Assembly (NCBI GenBank): GCA_910588065.1
Contig: CAJUPZ010000013.1
Coordinates: forward strand, 15,265-79,264
Length of the DNA stretch: 64,000 nt
Source of the DNA: an uncultured Muribaculaceae bacterium
GTDB lineage: Bacteria > Bacteroidota > Bacteroidia > Bacteroidales > Muribaculaceae
Reading direction: 5' to 3'
The translations under genes were made by a program, and so were the position numbers. How positions within the stretch are numbered: position 1 is the first letter of the stretch; each line of letters starts with the position of its first letter. Shown one piece after another: positions 17,917 to 26,702 of this stretch. Under the pieces are notes generated by a model. The model made no database searches and was not told where the DNA came from. It saw only the letters and a list, made by a program, of their open reading frames with translations.

Positions 17917-18600
17917 CTACAGGTTTTTGAAATTGTAGCCCACGCTGATGAGCGCCACCCGCTGGCGCTTTGCACCGTAGTCGCTCTGGGTAATCTTGCA
18001 CATTTTCCATACAAAAGCTGCTCCTACATACACCTGGCCGAAGGTGAAGCCGATGCCGCTGCGCAGATTCAGGTCCACTCCGTAGTCGCCATACAGCGGG
18101 CGGGCGGTGGTGCTGTTGAAGATTTTTGTAGGATGGTCGGGCTTGAAGGATGTGTTGAGTCGGAAATCAAACTCCGGGCCGGTGAATATCGATGCTCTGA
18201 AGCCGGTGAATCCGCAGCTCCAGCCAAGGGCTATAGGCACACGGAAGCCCACATTGTTCATTGTGGCTGATGTTATATTCTCGGCAATCACCTCATCGGA
18301 GAGCACACCTGCTGTCTTCAGGCCGCTGTAGTATGCCTCTATCTGCGGCTCGGCGTAGAATCCGTATTTAATAGGTGCGTGAAACAGTCCCTGCACGGCG
18401 ATGTCATAGCCGTTTGCCTTGCTTGACACCGGGGTGCGGGCATATCTCACATGCAGCGGAAAAGCATATCCGCCGTTGAGGCGCACACCGAAGTAAGGCC
18501 TGTCGCCACTCTTGTACATATCATACAGCCAATGGGCATCGGCCGCGGATGCAGCCGCCACAAGTGTCAATATCGCGATAAGGAGTCTTCTCACACTCAT
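17917..18600 (-). CDS. Outer-membrane beta-barrel protein of unknown role
   Basis: A 227-residue protein with a signal peptide (residues 1-22, ending ASAADA) and alternating hydrophobic beta strands such as YFGVRLNGGYAFPLHVRY, KYGFYAEPQIEAYY and RVALISVGYNFKNL, with an aromatic C-terminal residue pattern. It resembles the small outer-membrane barrel (PorT/OmpW-like) proteins common in Bacteroidota. No specific function can be assigned. Confidence 0.7.
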   Translation of the reverse strand: MSVRRLLIAILTLVAAASAADAHWLYDMYKSGDRPYFGVRLNGGYAFPLHVRYARTPVSSKANGYDIAVQGLFHAPIKYGFYAEPQIEAYYSGLKTAGVLSDEVIAENITSATMNNVGFRVPIALGWSCGFTGFRASIFTGPEFDFRLNTSFKPDHPTKIFNSTTARPLYGDYGVDLNLRSGIGFTFGQVYVGAAFVWKMCKITQSDYGAKRQRVALISVGYNFKNL

Positions 18601-18628
18601 ATAAATTGGTTCCTGCTTGTTAATGTGG

Positions 18629-18636
18629 CAAAGTTA
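18629..18636 (-). promoter_or_regulatory. Promoter -7 box for the outer-membrane barrel gene
   Basis: Minus-strand TAACTTTG matches TAnnTTTG, 28 bp before the ATG at 18600. Confidence 0.45.
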
Positions 18637-18700
18637 CGTTTTTTTTCAATAATTAAGAGCCTCACAAGCTTATTTTTACAGCCGATAGCGGAAAATGTTG

Positions 18701-18708
18701 TATTTTTG
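18701..18708 (+). promoter_or_regulatory. Promoter -7 box for argS
   Basis: TATTTTTG matches TAnnTTTG and lies 29 bp before the argS ATG. Confidence 0.5.
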
Positions 18709-18737
18709 CATTTCAAAACCAAGAAAATACCCGAAGT

Positions 18738-20525
18738 ATGTCCATCGACAACATTATTGCAAAGGCTGTGGCCGATGCTGTCAAAGAGCTCTACGGAGTT
18801 GACACCGACCCTGCCGGAATCACACCGCAGACAACCAAAAAGGAGTTTGAAGGCAACCTTACCGTCATGGTGTTTCCATGGGTTAAGGCTGCCGGCAAGG
18901 CGCCCGAGGCTGTGGGCAAGGAGATTGGCGACTGGCTTGTTGCCAACGAACCTGCCGTGGCTGCCTACAATGTAATCAAAGGTTTTCTGAACATCACTAT
19001 AGAGCCGGCTTTCTGGAGTTCGGTGCTCGCCCACATTGCCGGCGAATCAAATTATGGAGTCACCGCCCCGGCCGAGGATTCTCCGCTGGTGATGGTGGAA
19101 TACTCCTCGCCAAACACCAACAAGCCGCTCCACCTCGGCCATGTGCGCAACATTCTGCTGGGCAACAGCCTGTGCCGTATTCTCGCCGCGTGCGGAAACA
19201 AAGTGGTGCGCACAAATATAGTCAACGACCGCGGCATACATATATGCAAGTCCATGCTCGCATGGAAAAAGTGGGGCGACGGCGCCACACCCGAATCCGC
19301 CGGCAAGAAAGGCGACCACCTCATAGGCGATTTCTATGTGCTTTTCGACAAGCATTTCAAAGCCGAGGTGAAGGAGCTGGAGGCCAAGGGCATGAGCAAG
19401 GAGGAGGCTGAGGCCGCATCCCCGCTGCTGCAGGAGGCCCGCGCGATGCTCCGCGCATGGGAGGCCGGCGATGAGGAGGTGCGCAAGCTGTGGGCCACCA
19501 TGAACTCATGGGTATATGCCGGATTTGACGAAACATACCGCCGCATGGGGGTTGGCTTCGACAAGATATATTATGAGAGCGACACCTACCTCGAAGGCAA
19601 GGCAAAGGTGCTCGAAGGACTTGAAAAGGGCATGATGTACCGCAAGGAGGATGGCTCCGTGTGGGCTGACCTCACTGCCGACGGTCTCGACCACAAGCTG
19701 CTGCTCAGGTCTGACGGCACCTCCGTGTACATGACCCAGGACATAGGCACAGCCAAGCTGCGCTATCAGGACTATCCCATTGACAAGATGATATATGTGG
19801 TAGGCAACGAGCAAAACTATCACTTCCAGGTGCTCTCTCTGCTCCTTGACCGCCTCGGATTCAAATGGGGCAAGGACCTGGTGCACTTCTCCTACGGCAT
19901 GGTTGAGCTGCCCGAGGGCAAGATGAAGAGCCGCGAAGGCACGGTTGTTGATGCCGACGACCTCATTGACGAAATGGTCAGCACCGCCCGCACTGTGAGC
20001 GAGGAGCTCGGCAAGCTCGACGGCTGCACCCCTGAGGAAATAAACGAAATTACAGAGACTGTTGGTCTCGGAGCACTCAAATACTTCCTGCTCAAAGTCG
20101 ATCCCAGAAAGAACATGACCTTCAACCCCAAGGAGTCCATTGACTTCAACGGCAATACCGGCCCCTTCATCCAGTACACCTACGCCCGTATCCGCTCGGT
20201 GCTCCGCAAGGCTGCCGAGGCAGGCATGGCTGAAACCGGATTCATCGGCGCCAAGCCCGGCGAGCGCGAGATTACTCTCATTCAGCGCCTCGCCGACTTC
20301 CCCGCCATAGTGCAGGAGGCCGGCCGCTCCTACAGCCCCGCCCTGATTGCAAATTATTCTTATGATTTGGTAAAAGAATACAATCAGTTCTATCACGATT
20401 GTTCTATACTCAAGGAGGAGGATGAACGCACCCGCTCGATGCGCCTCGCCCTCTCCAAGGTCACAGCCGATACCGTGCGTACCGCAATGGGGCTGCTCGG
20501 CATCAATGTGCCCGAAAGAATGTAA
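18738..20525 (+). CDS. argS: Arginyl-tRNA synthetase
   Basis: A 595-residue class I synthetase charging tRNA-Arg. The N-terminal Add-1 domain is followed by the HIGH motif in SSPNTNKPLHLGHVRN; the KMSKS equivalent is the degenerate MKSREGTVV usual for ArgRS. The C-terminal anticodon-binding DALR domain is present, ending VRTAMGLLGINVPERM. It lies 21 bp before the Bax-inhibitor-like gene and probably forms an operon with it. Confidence 0.98.
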   Translation: MSIDNIIAKAVADAVKELYGVDTDPAGITPQTTKKEFEGNLTVMVFPWVKAAGKAPEAVGKEIGDWLVANEPAVAAYNVIKGFLNITIEPAFWSSVLAHIAGESNYGVTAPAEDSPLVMVEYSSPNTNKPLHLGHVRNILLGNSLCRILAACGNKVVRTNIVNDRGIHICKSMLAWKKWGDGATPESAGKKGDHLIGDFYVLFDKHFKAEVKELEAKGMSKEEAEAASPLLQEARAMLRAWEAGDEEVRKLWATMNSWVYAGFDETYRRMGVGFDKIYYESDTYLEGKAKVLEGLEKGMMYRKEDGSVWADLTADGLDHKLLLRSDGTSVYMTQDIGTAKLRYQDYPIDKMIYVVGNEQNYHFQVLSLLLDRLGFKWGKDLVHFSYGMVELPEGKMKSREGTVVDADDLIDEMVSTARTVSEELGKLDGCTPEEINEITETVGLGALKYFLLKVDPRKNMTFNPKESIDFNGNTGPFIQYTYARIRSVLRKAAEAGMAETGFIGAKPGEREITLIQRLADFPAIVQEAGRSYSPALIANYSYDLVKEYNQFYHDCSILKEEDERTRSMRLALSKVTADTVRTAMGLLGINVPERM

Positions 20526-20546
20526 TAACTTTTTATTCTCTCAATT

Positions 20547-21251
20547 ATGAACGAATATCAAAACCCTTACTATCAGCACGAAGCATCGCTTGACTCAAAG
20601 GTGAGCCAGGTGATGAAAAAAGTGTATGTCAAGATGTTCCTCGGACTTCTTGTCACAGCTTTTGTGTCCTATTTCTGCGCCGCCTCGCCTGCCGTGCTCA
20701 CTTTCTTCAGCCAGCACAGCTCCCTGATGTGGGTGATTCTGCTCGTTGAGCTCGGCCTTGTGTTTGCAATCACAGGTGCAGTAAACCGCATGAGCTCTGC
20801 CTCGGCAACCCTTCTTTTCTACCTTTTCGCTGTGGTGAACGGCCTCGCTCTGTTCCCCATCTTCATTGTCTACACAGGGGTGTCAATCGGCAAAACCTTC
20901 TTCATCACCGCCGGAACATTCGGCGCTATGAGCATCTACGGCTACCTCACATCGCAGGACCTCACCAAATGGGGCTCGATGCTGTTCATGGCTCTCATAG
21001 GCCTTATTATATGCTCCGTAGTGAACATTTTCTGGGCAAACGGCACCTTTGAATGGATTATCTCCGGCCTCGGTGTGCTCATATTCGTAGGTCTTACCGC
21101 ATGGGATACCCAGAACATCAAGAAAATGGCTGCGATGGCTCCCGCAGAGTCAGTCGGCAAGCTTGCCACCCTCGGCGCGCTCAGCCTTTATCTTGACTTC
21201 ATAAACCTCTTCCTCTACCTGCTGCGCTTCTTCGGCAACAGCCGCGACTGA
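20547..21251 (+). CDS. Bax inhibitor-1/YccA family membrane protein
   Basis: A 234-residue protein with seven hydrophobic segments. The family signature is seen in VYVKMFLGLLVTAFVSYFCA, FFITAGTFGAMSIYGY and the C-terminal ALSLYLDFINLFLYLLRFFG. BI-1 proteins are pH-sensitive calcium leak channels, and bacterial YccA modulates FtsH. The role here is not known. It ends at a strong terminator. Confidence 0.92.
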   Translation: MNEYQNPYYQHEASLDSKVSQVMKKVYVKMFLGLLVTAFVSYFCAASPAVLTFFSQHSSLMWVILLVELGLVFAITGAVNRMSSASATLLFYLFAVVNGLALFPIFIVYTGVSIGKTFFITAGTFGAMSIYGYLTSQDLTKWGSMLFMALIGLIICSVVNIFWANGTFEWIISGLGVLIFVGLTAWDTQNIKKMAAMAPAESVGKLATLGALSLYLDFINLFLYLLRFFGNSRD

Positions 21252-21277
21252 TGCCAATCCGGCGACAACTTTATACT

Positions 21278-21315
21278 GAGCGGACGCAAAAAACACGCGT
21301 CCGCTCTTATTTTTT
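21278..21315 (+). terminator. Intrinsic terminator after the argS operon
   Basis: Perfect 10-bp stem GAGCGGACGC / GCGTCCGCTC with a nine-base loop, followed by TTATTTTTT. Confidence 0.85.
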
Positions 21316-21337
21316 CGCTAATCTTGAGATTATTTAC

Positions 21338-21345
21338 TACTTTTG
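21338..21345 (+). promoter_or_regulatory. Promoter -7 box for the polyprenyl synthase gene
   Basis: TACTTTTG matches TAnnTTTG. It lies 17 bp before the ATG at 21363 and inside the longer reading frame, which supports the 21363 start. Confidence 0.5.
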
Positions 21346-21362
21346 CAAATCTTTTACAGCGA

Positions 21363-22337
21363 ATGACAGATTTAAAAGCCATCCAGCAACTGATAGCCCC
21401 GGAGCTTGACGAGCTGCGCCGCCGGATAAGCGGTGCGCTGCACTCGTCCAATCCGCTCATGGGGTCTGTTGTCGAGGGGTATCTAAAGACTAAAGGCAAG
21501 CTGATTCGTCCCATTCTGGTGATTCTAACCGCCAAGCTGCTCGGCGAAGTGTCCCCAAAGGTTATTTCGGCTGCGGCTGCTGTCGAGATGCTCCACAACG
21601 CATCCCTGATTCACGATGATGTGGTTGACGACTCCAATTTGCGCCGCGGCAAGCCTACAATCAACAGCGTGTGGGACAATCATATTGCGGTGCTTGTGGG
21701 CGACTTTTTTGTGTCCAGCGCCCTGCAGCAGGCAATATCCACCGGCGATATCCGCATTGTCGGCTCGCTGTCAAGCCTCGGCAAGCTGCTGTCGCTCGGA
21801 GAGATAGACCAGATTTACAACGCCCGAAACCACCGGCTTGACGAAAAAGCTTATTTCATGGTAATCAGCCGAAAGACAGCCTCGCTCTTTGTCTCATGTG
21901 TGGAGATGGGCGGATTTGCCGTGGATGCCCCCGAAAGCAAGATAGCTCCCATGCGCCGATTTGCCGAACTGCTCGGCCTCTGCTTCCAGATAAAGGACGA
22001 TATCTTCGACTATTTCTCGGACGACAGAATAGGCAAGCCCACAGGCAACGACCTGCGCGAAGGCAAGGTCACGCTCCCGCTGCTTTACGCTCTGTCGCGC
22101 AAAGAGCTGCCTCAGTGCTCCGCAATGCTCGAGCTCACAGCCAAAGAGCAGCTTACAACTGATGAGATAAACACTCTCATAGAGTATGCCAAGGAGGCGG
22201 GCGGCATTGACTACGCTTACTCCACCATGGCGCGTCTCGCCGCCGAGGCGATGGAAATACTTGACACATTCCCCGCAGGCGACAACAGGCAGGCACTCGC
22301 AGATATACTGTCTTTCATCATCCACCGCAGCATCTGA
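21363..22337 (+). CDS. Polyprenyl synthetase family protein
   Basis: A 324-residue trans-prenyl chain synthase. The first aspartate-rich motif is LIHDDVVDDSNLRRGKPT and the second QIKDDIFDYF, the sites that bind Mg-diphosphate of the allylic substrate and isopentenyl diphosphate. It most resembles long-chain (octaprenyl/IspB-type) synthases making the menaquinone side chain, but chain length cannot be read reliably. A frame 13 codons longer exists; the shorter start is chosen because the longer one begins upstream of the promoter. Confidence 0.9.
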   Translation: MTDLKAIQQLIAPELDELRRRISGALHSSNPLMGSVVEGYLKTKGKLIRPILVILTAKLLGEVSPKVISAAAAVEMLHNASLIHDDVVDDSNLRRGKPTINSVWDNHIAVLVGDFFVSSALQQAISTGDIRIVGSLSSLGKLLSLGEIDQIYNARNHRLDEKAYFMVISRKTASLFVSCVEMGGFAVDAPESKIAPMRRFAELLGLCFQIKDDIFDYFSDDRIGKPTGNDLREGKVTLPLLYALSRKELPQCSAMLELTAKEQLTTDEINTLIEYAKEAGGIDYAYSTMARLAAEAMEILDTFPAGDNRQALADILSFIIHRSI

Positions 22338-22412
22338 CACCCTTTCACAACCCTGCTGACACTTTTTTTAACAAAAAATCTGTGCTGACAGCATAATTAC
22401 CGAAATTTGTTT

Positions 22413-22420
22413 TATCTTTG
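22413..22420 (+). promoter_or_regulatory. Promoter -7 box for the Na/Pi cotransporter gene
   Basis: TATCTTTG matches TAnnTTTG, 55 bp before the ATG at 22476. Confidence 0.5.
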
Positions 22421-22475
22421 TGAGCGAATCGGATCTGCTCTCCACACATCCGTATAACCCACTGTTGATTAACAA

Positions 22476-24296
22476 ATGAGTTACAGTTTCTTAGACTTTC
22501 TTGGTCTACTCGGTGCCGTAGGACTTTTCCTGTACGGCATGAAAGTGATGAGCGAAGGACTGCAGAAAGCCGCCGGCGACCGGCTGCGAAATATTCTGTC
22601 AGCCATGACACGCAACCGCTTTACCGGCACCCTCACCGGTTTCCTTATCACAGCACTTATCCAAAGCTCCTCGGCAAGCACCGTAATGGTGGTGAGCTTT
22701 GTTAACGCCGGCCTGATGTCTCTCGCACAGTCAATGGCTGTGATAATGGGTGCGAATGTCGGCACAACATTCACCGCATGGGTGATTTCTCTATTCGGAT
22801 TCAAAGTCAATATATCGGCGTTTGTGCTGCCGCTCATCGGCTTGGCAATACCGCTGCTGTTCACCAAAAAGAGCCGCAACAAGAGCATCGGCGAGTTTCT
22901 GATAGGCTTCGCGTTCCTGTTTATGGGACTCGATATGATTAGCCGCTATGTACCTGATTTGCAGAGCAATCCCGAGATGTTCGCTTTCCTGCAGCGCTAT
23001 GCCTCGATGGGCTATATATCGGTGCTGATATTCCTCGGAGTGGGCATACTGCTCACAATGGTGATACAATCTTCGGCGGCTACATTCGCCATCACCCTTA
23101 TAATGTGCAGCAAGGGGTGGATTAATTTCGACCTCGCATGCGCCATTGTGCTCGGCAGCAACATAGGCACCACAATCACTCCTATCCTCGCTTCAATGAG
23201 CGGAAACGTGGCGGCGAAACGCACCGCTATGGGTCACCTGCTGTTCAACCTCCTCGGCACAATCTGGGTGCTGTGCCTGTATTTCCCGTTTGTCCATCTT
23301 AACGTATGGCTCACAGAGGCTCTGGGGCAGGGCAATCCCGAAGCTCTTGCCGGATATGTGAAACACATCGAGGCCACTCAGCCCGATATCTACAACCATC
23401 TCTTTGACAATTCCCTGCCCGAGGGGCATGATGTCGTTGCCAAGGTGGCAACGCTGCAGCAGAGTGTCTCGATAGGCCTTTCCATATTCCACACGGTGTT
23501 CAACCTCATAAACCTCTCTATCATGATATGGTTTACCGGGCTGTATGTAAAGATTGTGGAGAAACTTGTGCCCGCAAAGCACAAGGAGGACGAGGAATTC
23601 CAGCTCAAATTTATATCCGGCGGTCTGCTAAACGCTTCCGAGCTCAATATTGCTCAGGCTGAGAAGGAGATTGCTGTATATGCCGAGCGGGTGCAGCGCA
23701 TGATCGGCATGGCACAGCAGCTTGTCCATGGCAAGGATGACTCCGAGGAGTTCTCAAACCTCTTCTCGCGCCTTGAGAAATATGAGGATATATCCGACCG
23801 TATGGAGATTGAGATAGCCCACTACCTCAACCGCTGCTCGGAGGGCAGGCTCTCCAATGAAGGCAAACTCAAGATTGCCGGTATGCTCCGCATGGTCAGC
23901 GAAATCGAAAGTATCGCCGACTGCTGCGTTGGAGCCGGTAAGATTCTTATCCGCAAGCAGCAGAGCCATGTCAATTTCAATGATGAGATATACGCCAACA
24001 TCGATGTGATGTTCGGCTATGTGGAGAGCGCCATGACTAATATGGTGGCTCTGCTCAACAACATCGAGCACGCCCGCGAGCAGGAGATTATCGTGAGCTA
24101 CAACAAGGAGCGTGAAATCAACAATTTCCGCAACCAGCTGCGCACCGCGAACATCGAGAATATCAACTCAAAGCACTACGAATACCAGGCCGGCATATAT
24201 TACATGGACCTCATATCGGACCTCGAGAAGATGGGCGACTATATAATAAATGTTGTTGATGCTGTGCGCGAGCAAGTGCGTTCACTCGCAGCCTGA
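22476..24296 (+). CDS. Na/Pi cotransporter family protein with C-terminal PhoU-like domain
   Basis: A 606-residue protein. The first half is a membrane domain with the two inverted NptA-type repeats, each bearing a QSSSA-like motif: ALIQSSSASTVMVVSF and MVIQSSAATFAITLIM, with GANVGTTFTAW and GSNIGTTITPI partners. The last 220 residues are helical and PhoU-like (LEKYEDISDRMEIEIAHYL). It is predicted to import phosphate with sodium at the inner membrane. The next gene is a response regulator, which may be linked. Confidence 0.92.
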   Translation: MSYSFLDFLGLLGAVGLFLYGMKVMSEGLQKAAGDRLRNILSAMTRNRFTGTLTGFLITALIQSSSASTVMVVSFVNAGLMSLAQSMAVIMGANVGTTFTAWVISLFGFKVNISAFVLPLIGLAIPLLFTKKSRNKSIGEFLIGFAFLFMGLDMISRYVPDLQSNPEMFAFLQRYASMGYISVLIFLGVGILLTMVIQSSAATFAITLIMCSKGWINFDLACAIVLGSNIGTTITPILASMSGNVAAKRTAMGHLLFNLLGTIWVLCLYFPFVHLNVWLTEALGQGNPEALAGYVKHIEATQPDIYNHLFDNSLPEGHDVVAKVATLQQSVSIGLSIFHTVFNLINLSIMIWFTGLYVKIVEKLVPAKHKEDEEFQLKFISGGLLNASELNIAQAEKEIAVYAERVQRMIGMAQQLVHGKDDSEEFSNLFSRLEKYEDISDRMEIEIAHYLNRCSEGRLSNEGKLKIAGMLRMVSEIESIADCCVGAGKILIRKQQSHVNFNDEIYANIDVMFGYVESAMTNMVALLNNIEHAREQEIIVSYNKEREINNFRNQLRTANIENINSKHYEYQAGIYYMDLISDLEKMGDYIINVVDAVREQVRSLAA

Positions 24297-24373
24297 TATT
24301 GGTGAAGGGTTAATTTTTAGTCACAAATCAGCGACAATTGTGTTACCGGATAGTAAACATTCGGGTTGTTTCT

Positions 24374-24381
24374 TATCTTTG
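24374..24381 (+). promoter_or_regulatory. Promoter -7 box for the response regulator gene
   Basis: TATCTTTG matches TAnnTTTG, 53 bp before the ATG at 24435. Confidence 0.45.
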
Positions 24382-24434
24382 TGTCTGAAATAAACCACGT
24401 TACCATTCACCGCACTATCGATTGATATGTCCTT

Positions 24435-25142
24435 ATGACCACTACTTCCGATAACGCAAGCAATGCAGAGAAGCTTCTTATTGTCGATGCCGACAAGATG
24501 ATGTGCGAACTGCTGCAATACAAATTTGAGAACGAGGGTTTTGCCGTGAGTCTCGCTCATGACAAAGCCTCCGCCTCTGCTATGCCCCTCGGTGAATACC
24601 AGATTTTCCTGATTGACCTTATGGATGCCGATGCCACCGGCATAAGATTTGTCAAGGAACTGCGCAAGAACAATGACACCCGCAATACTCCTATTATTAT
24701 AATGTCGGCCCAGGATGGGGAGGATACTGTTGTCGACGCCCTCGGTGCAGGTGCCGACGACTATATTGCAAAGCCTTTCTCAACCCGTATTCTCGTTGCC
24801 CGCATCAGGTCGATTCTCCGTCGTCGCAGAATGGTGTCCGCGCGCCGTATGAGCAACATAATGAACTACAAAAACCTCTCTGTCGACCTTACAAACGCCA
24901 CTGTCACCGTAGATGGCTCAACTATATCGCTCACACGCACCGAATATCTGATTCTCGCAATGTTCCTGCGCCATAGAAACCAGTTTTTTGACCGTGCGGA
25001 GATTATCCACGAGGCATGGGAGGATGACATAAGCTCCGAGAGGGCTGTGGACACTAATATTTCCCGCCTTAGAAAGAAAATCGGCGAATATGGCCGGCAG
25101 ATTATAAACCGTCAGGGATTCGGCTACGGATTCGTTGACTGA
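24435..25142 (+). CDS. OmpR/PhoB-type response regulator, orphan
   Basis: A 235-residue two-domain regulator. The receiver domain has the acidic pair in LLIVDADKM, the phosphoacceptor Asp61 in FLIDLMDAD, the serine in IIMSAQDGE and the lysine in YIAKPFST. The C-terminal winged-helix DNA-binding domain includes ISLTRTEYLILAMFLRH and RAVDTNISRLRKKIG. No histidine kinase is nearby, so its sensor is unknown. It lies 138 bp after the Na/Pi cotransporter and 17 bp before rnhB. Confidence 0.92.
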   Translation: MTTTSDNASNAEKLLIVDADKMMCELLQYKFENEGFAVSLAHDKASASAMPLGEYQIFLIDLMDADATGIRFVKELRKNNDTRNTPIIIMSAQDGEDTVVDALGAGADDYIAKPFSTRILVARIRSILRRRRMVSARRMSNIMNYKNLSVDLTNATVTVDGSTISLTRTEYLILAMFLRHRNQFFDRAEIIHEAWEDDISSERAVDTNISRLRKKIGEYGRQIINRQGFGYGFVD

Positions 25143-25159
25143 TACACCTAATAATTATA

Positions 25160-25759
25160 ATGGGCAGACAACCTTCATCTCCGCTACCGGCGTGCTACCT
25201 TTCCGGCGTTCATGAAGCCGGTTGCGACGAGGCCGGAAGAGGTTGCCTTGCAGGCGCTGTTTACGCAGCCGCCGTGATTTTGCCGGACGATTTCAGCCAC
25301 CCGTTGCTCAACGACTCGAAACAGCTCACTGAAAAGCAGCGTCAGTCACTGCGCCCGGTTATTGAATCAAACGCCATAGCATGGGCCGTGGCAACAGTGT
25401 CGGCTCAGGAAATAGACGAGATAAACATTCTCCGGGCATCTATCCTTGCAATGCACCGCGCCCTTGACGCACTGACAACCAGGCCGCAGCACATCATTGT
25501 GGACGGCAACAGGTTTTCTCCTTACGCCGATATCCCTCATCTCACAATAGTGAAAGGCGATGGCAAATATGCGAATATAGCTGCCGCCTCAGTGCTCGCC
25601 AAGACCCACCGCGATGAAGCCATGACTCTGCTGGCTGAGCAATATCCGCAATACGGCTGGGATGTCAACAAGGGCTATCCCACTGTAGCACACCGCGCGG
25701 CCATTGCGCAATATGGGCCGAGCCCTCTGCACCGCATCTCATTCAAGCTCCTGCCCTGA
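25160..25759 (+). CDS. rnhB: Ribonuclease HII
   Basis: A 199-residue enzyme that nicks at single ribonucleotides in DNA. The catalytic Asp-Glu pair is in GCDEAGRGCLAGAV (Asp23, Glu24), with HIIVDGNRF and SVLAKTHRDEAM providing the later acidic residues. It follows the response regulator gene by 17 bp and converges on the beta-lactamase gene. Confidence 0.96.
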   Translation: MGRQPSSPLPACYLSGVHEAGCDEAGRGCLAGAVYAAAVILPDDFSHPLLNDSKQLTEKQRQSLRPVIESNAIAWAVATVSAQEIDEINILRASILAMHRALDALTTRPQHIIVDGNRFSPYADIPHLTIVKGDGKYANIAAASVLAKTHRDEAMTLLAEQYPQYGWDVNKGYPTVAHRAAIAQYGPSPLHRISFKLLP

Positions 25760-25781
25760 GCCGGCACCTTAACGGCTCAGG
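25755..25781. terminator. Hairpin spanning both stop codons of rnhB and bla
   Basis: CCTGAGCCG pairs perfectly with CGGCTCAGG, and the TGA of rnhB and the TAA of the convergent bla gene lie within it. It lacks a T run, so its terminator role is an inference from position. Confidence 0.45.
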
Positions 25782-26644
25782 TGCTCACGCACAATCTCGG
25801 ATATGGCGGCTATCATAGCCTCTGTGTCGGCTATTGGTTTTGGGGAGTCCGCTACAAATACAGCAATGGTATATGCTTTGCCGTCAGGCAATTCAATATA
25901 TGCTACATCGTTGACTGCTGTCAGGCGGCCGAGCGCATCAGTATCGCCTGTGCCTGTCTTGTGTCCTATCAGGGTGCCCTCCTCGAACTGTGCGCCGGGA
26001 ATACGCCCTGTGCCGGTGCCGCACATCTCAAGATTCTGCTTCACCACAGCCATCTCCGGCGATGTTGAGGCTATGTGCTTGTAAAAGGCATCCATGAATC
26101 TTGCCATGCCCAGGGGAGTGGTACTGTTTAGAGCGCACAGCGATGTGTCGGCGTGCATCTCCGCCTCTGTATGGCGGATGTTTATATCATTGAATCCAAG
26201 CGACTTGACAAGAGAGTCGGCGTACGCCGGCGAGCCGGTCGTAGAAAACAGTATGTCGCAGGCGTTGTTATCGCTCATCACCAGTGAATACTCCATCAGC
26301 TCCGCCGTTGAAAGTCGCAGGTTGACCCTGCCGTACCTTTCGCGCATCGGGCTGTAGGTGTCAGGCATCATTGCTGCCGAATCAATAGCTATGGAGTCTT
26401 CCAACGCTATATTATTGCGTGCGCAATAATCGGCGACAGCCACTGCCTGGGGAAACTTGAACACGCTCATCATCGGAAAACTCTCGCCGCCGTTGACAGC
26501 AAATGTGTCACTGCCGCATATCACGGCAATACCGATGTGGCAATCCTGCCCTGCAACATATTGCTCCAGCGATGATTGTAAATCTCCGCCGCGGCTGCAG
26601 GCGCTCAGTATCGCCGCAGCTATAATGAAATACAGATACTTCAT
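25769..26644 (-). CDS. Class A beta-lactamase (subclass A2), predicted lipoprotein
   Basis: A 291-residue serine beta-lactamase. Active-site motifs are SVFK (Ser60, Lys63), SDN at residues 124-126, Glu160 in TEAEM as the probable general base, and KTG at 229-231. Features resemble the Bacteroides CfxA/CepA/CblA group, which often hydrolyse cephalosporins. The N terminus reads as a lipoprotein signal with Cys16 in the lipobox ILSAC, so the enzyme should be membrane-anchored. Nothing around it suggests a mobile element, so it looks like a resident chromosomal gene. The spectrum cannot be predicted. Confidence 0.9.
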   Translation of the reverse strand: MKYLYFIIAAAILSACSRGGDLQSSLEQYVAGQDCHIGIAVICGSDTFAVNGGESFPMMSVFKFPQAVAVADYCARNNIALEDSIAIDSAAMMPDTYSPMRERYGRVNLRLSTAELMEYSLVMSDNNACDILFSTTGSPAYADSLVKSLGFNDINIRHTEAEMHADTSLCALNSTTPLGMARFMDAFYKHIASTSPEMAVVKQNLEMCGTGTGRIPGAQFEEGTLIGHKTGTGDTDALGRLTAVNDVAYIELPDGKAYTIAVFVADSPKPIADTEAMIAAISEIVREHLSR

Positions 26645-26666
26645 GTCACGTTGTTTTTTTCTTACG

Positions 26667-26674
26667 CAAAATTA
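26667..26674 (-). promoter_or_regulatory. Promoter -7 box for the beta-lactamase gene
   Basis: Minus-strand TAATTTTG matches TAnnTTTG, 22 bp before the bla ATG. Confidence 0.5.
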
Positions 26675-26702
26675 CTCAAAATAGAAGCACTGCAGAAGTC
26701 TG

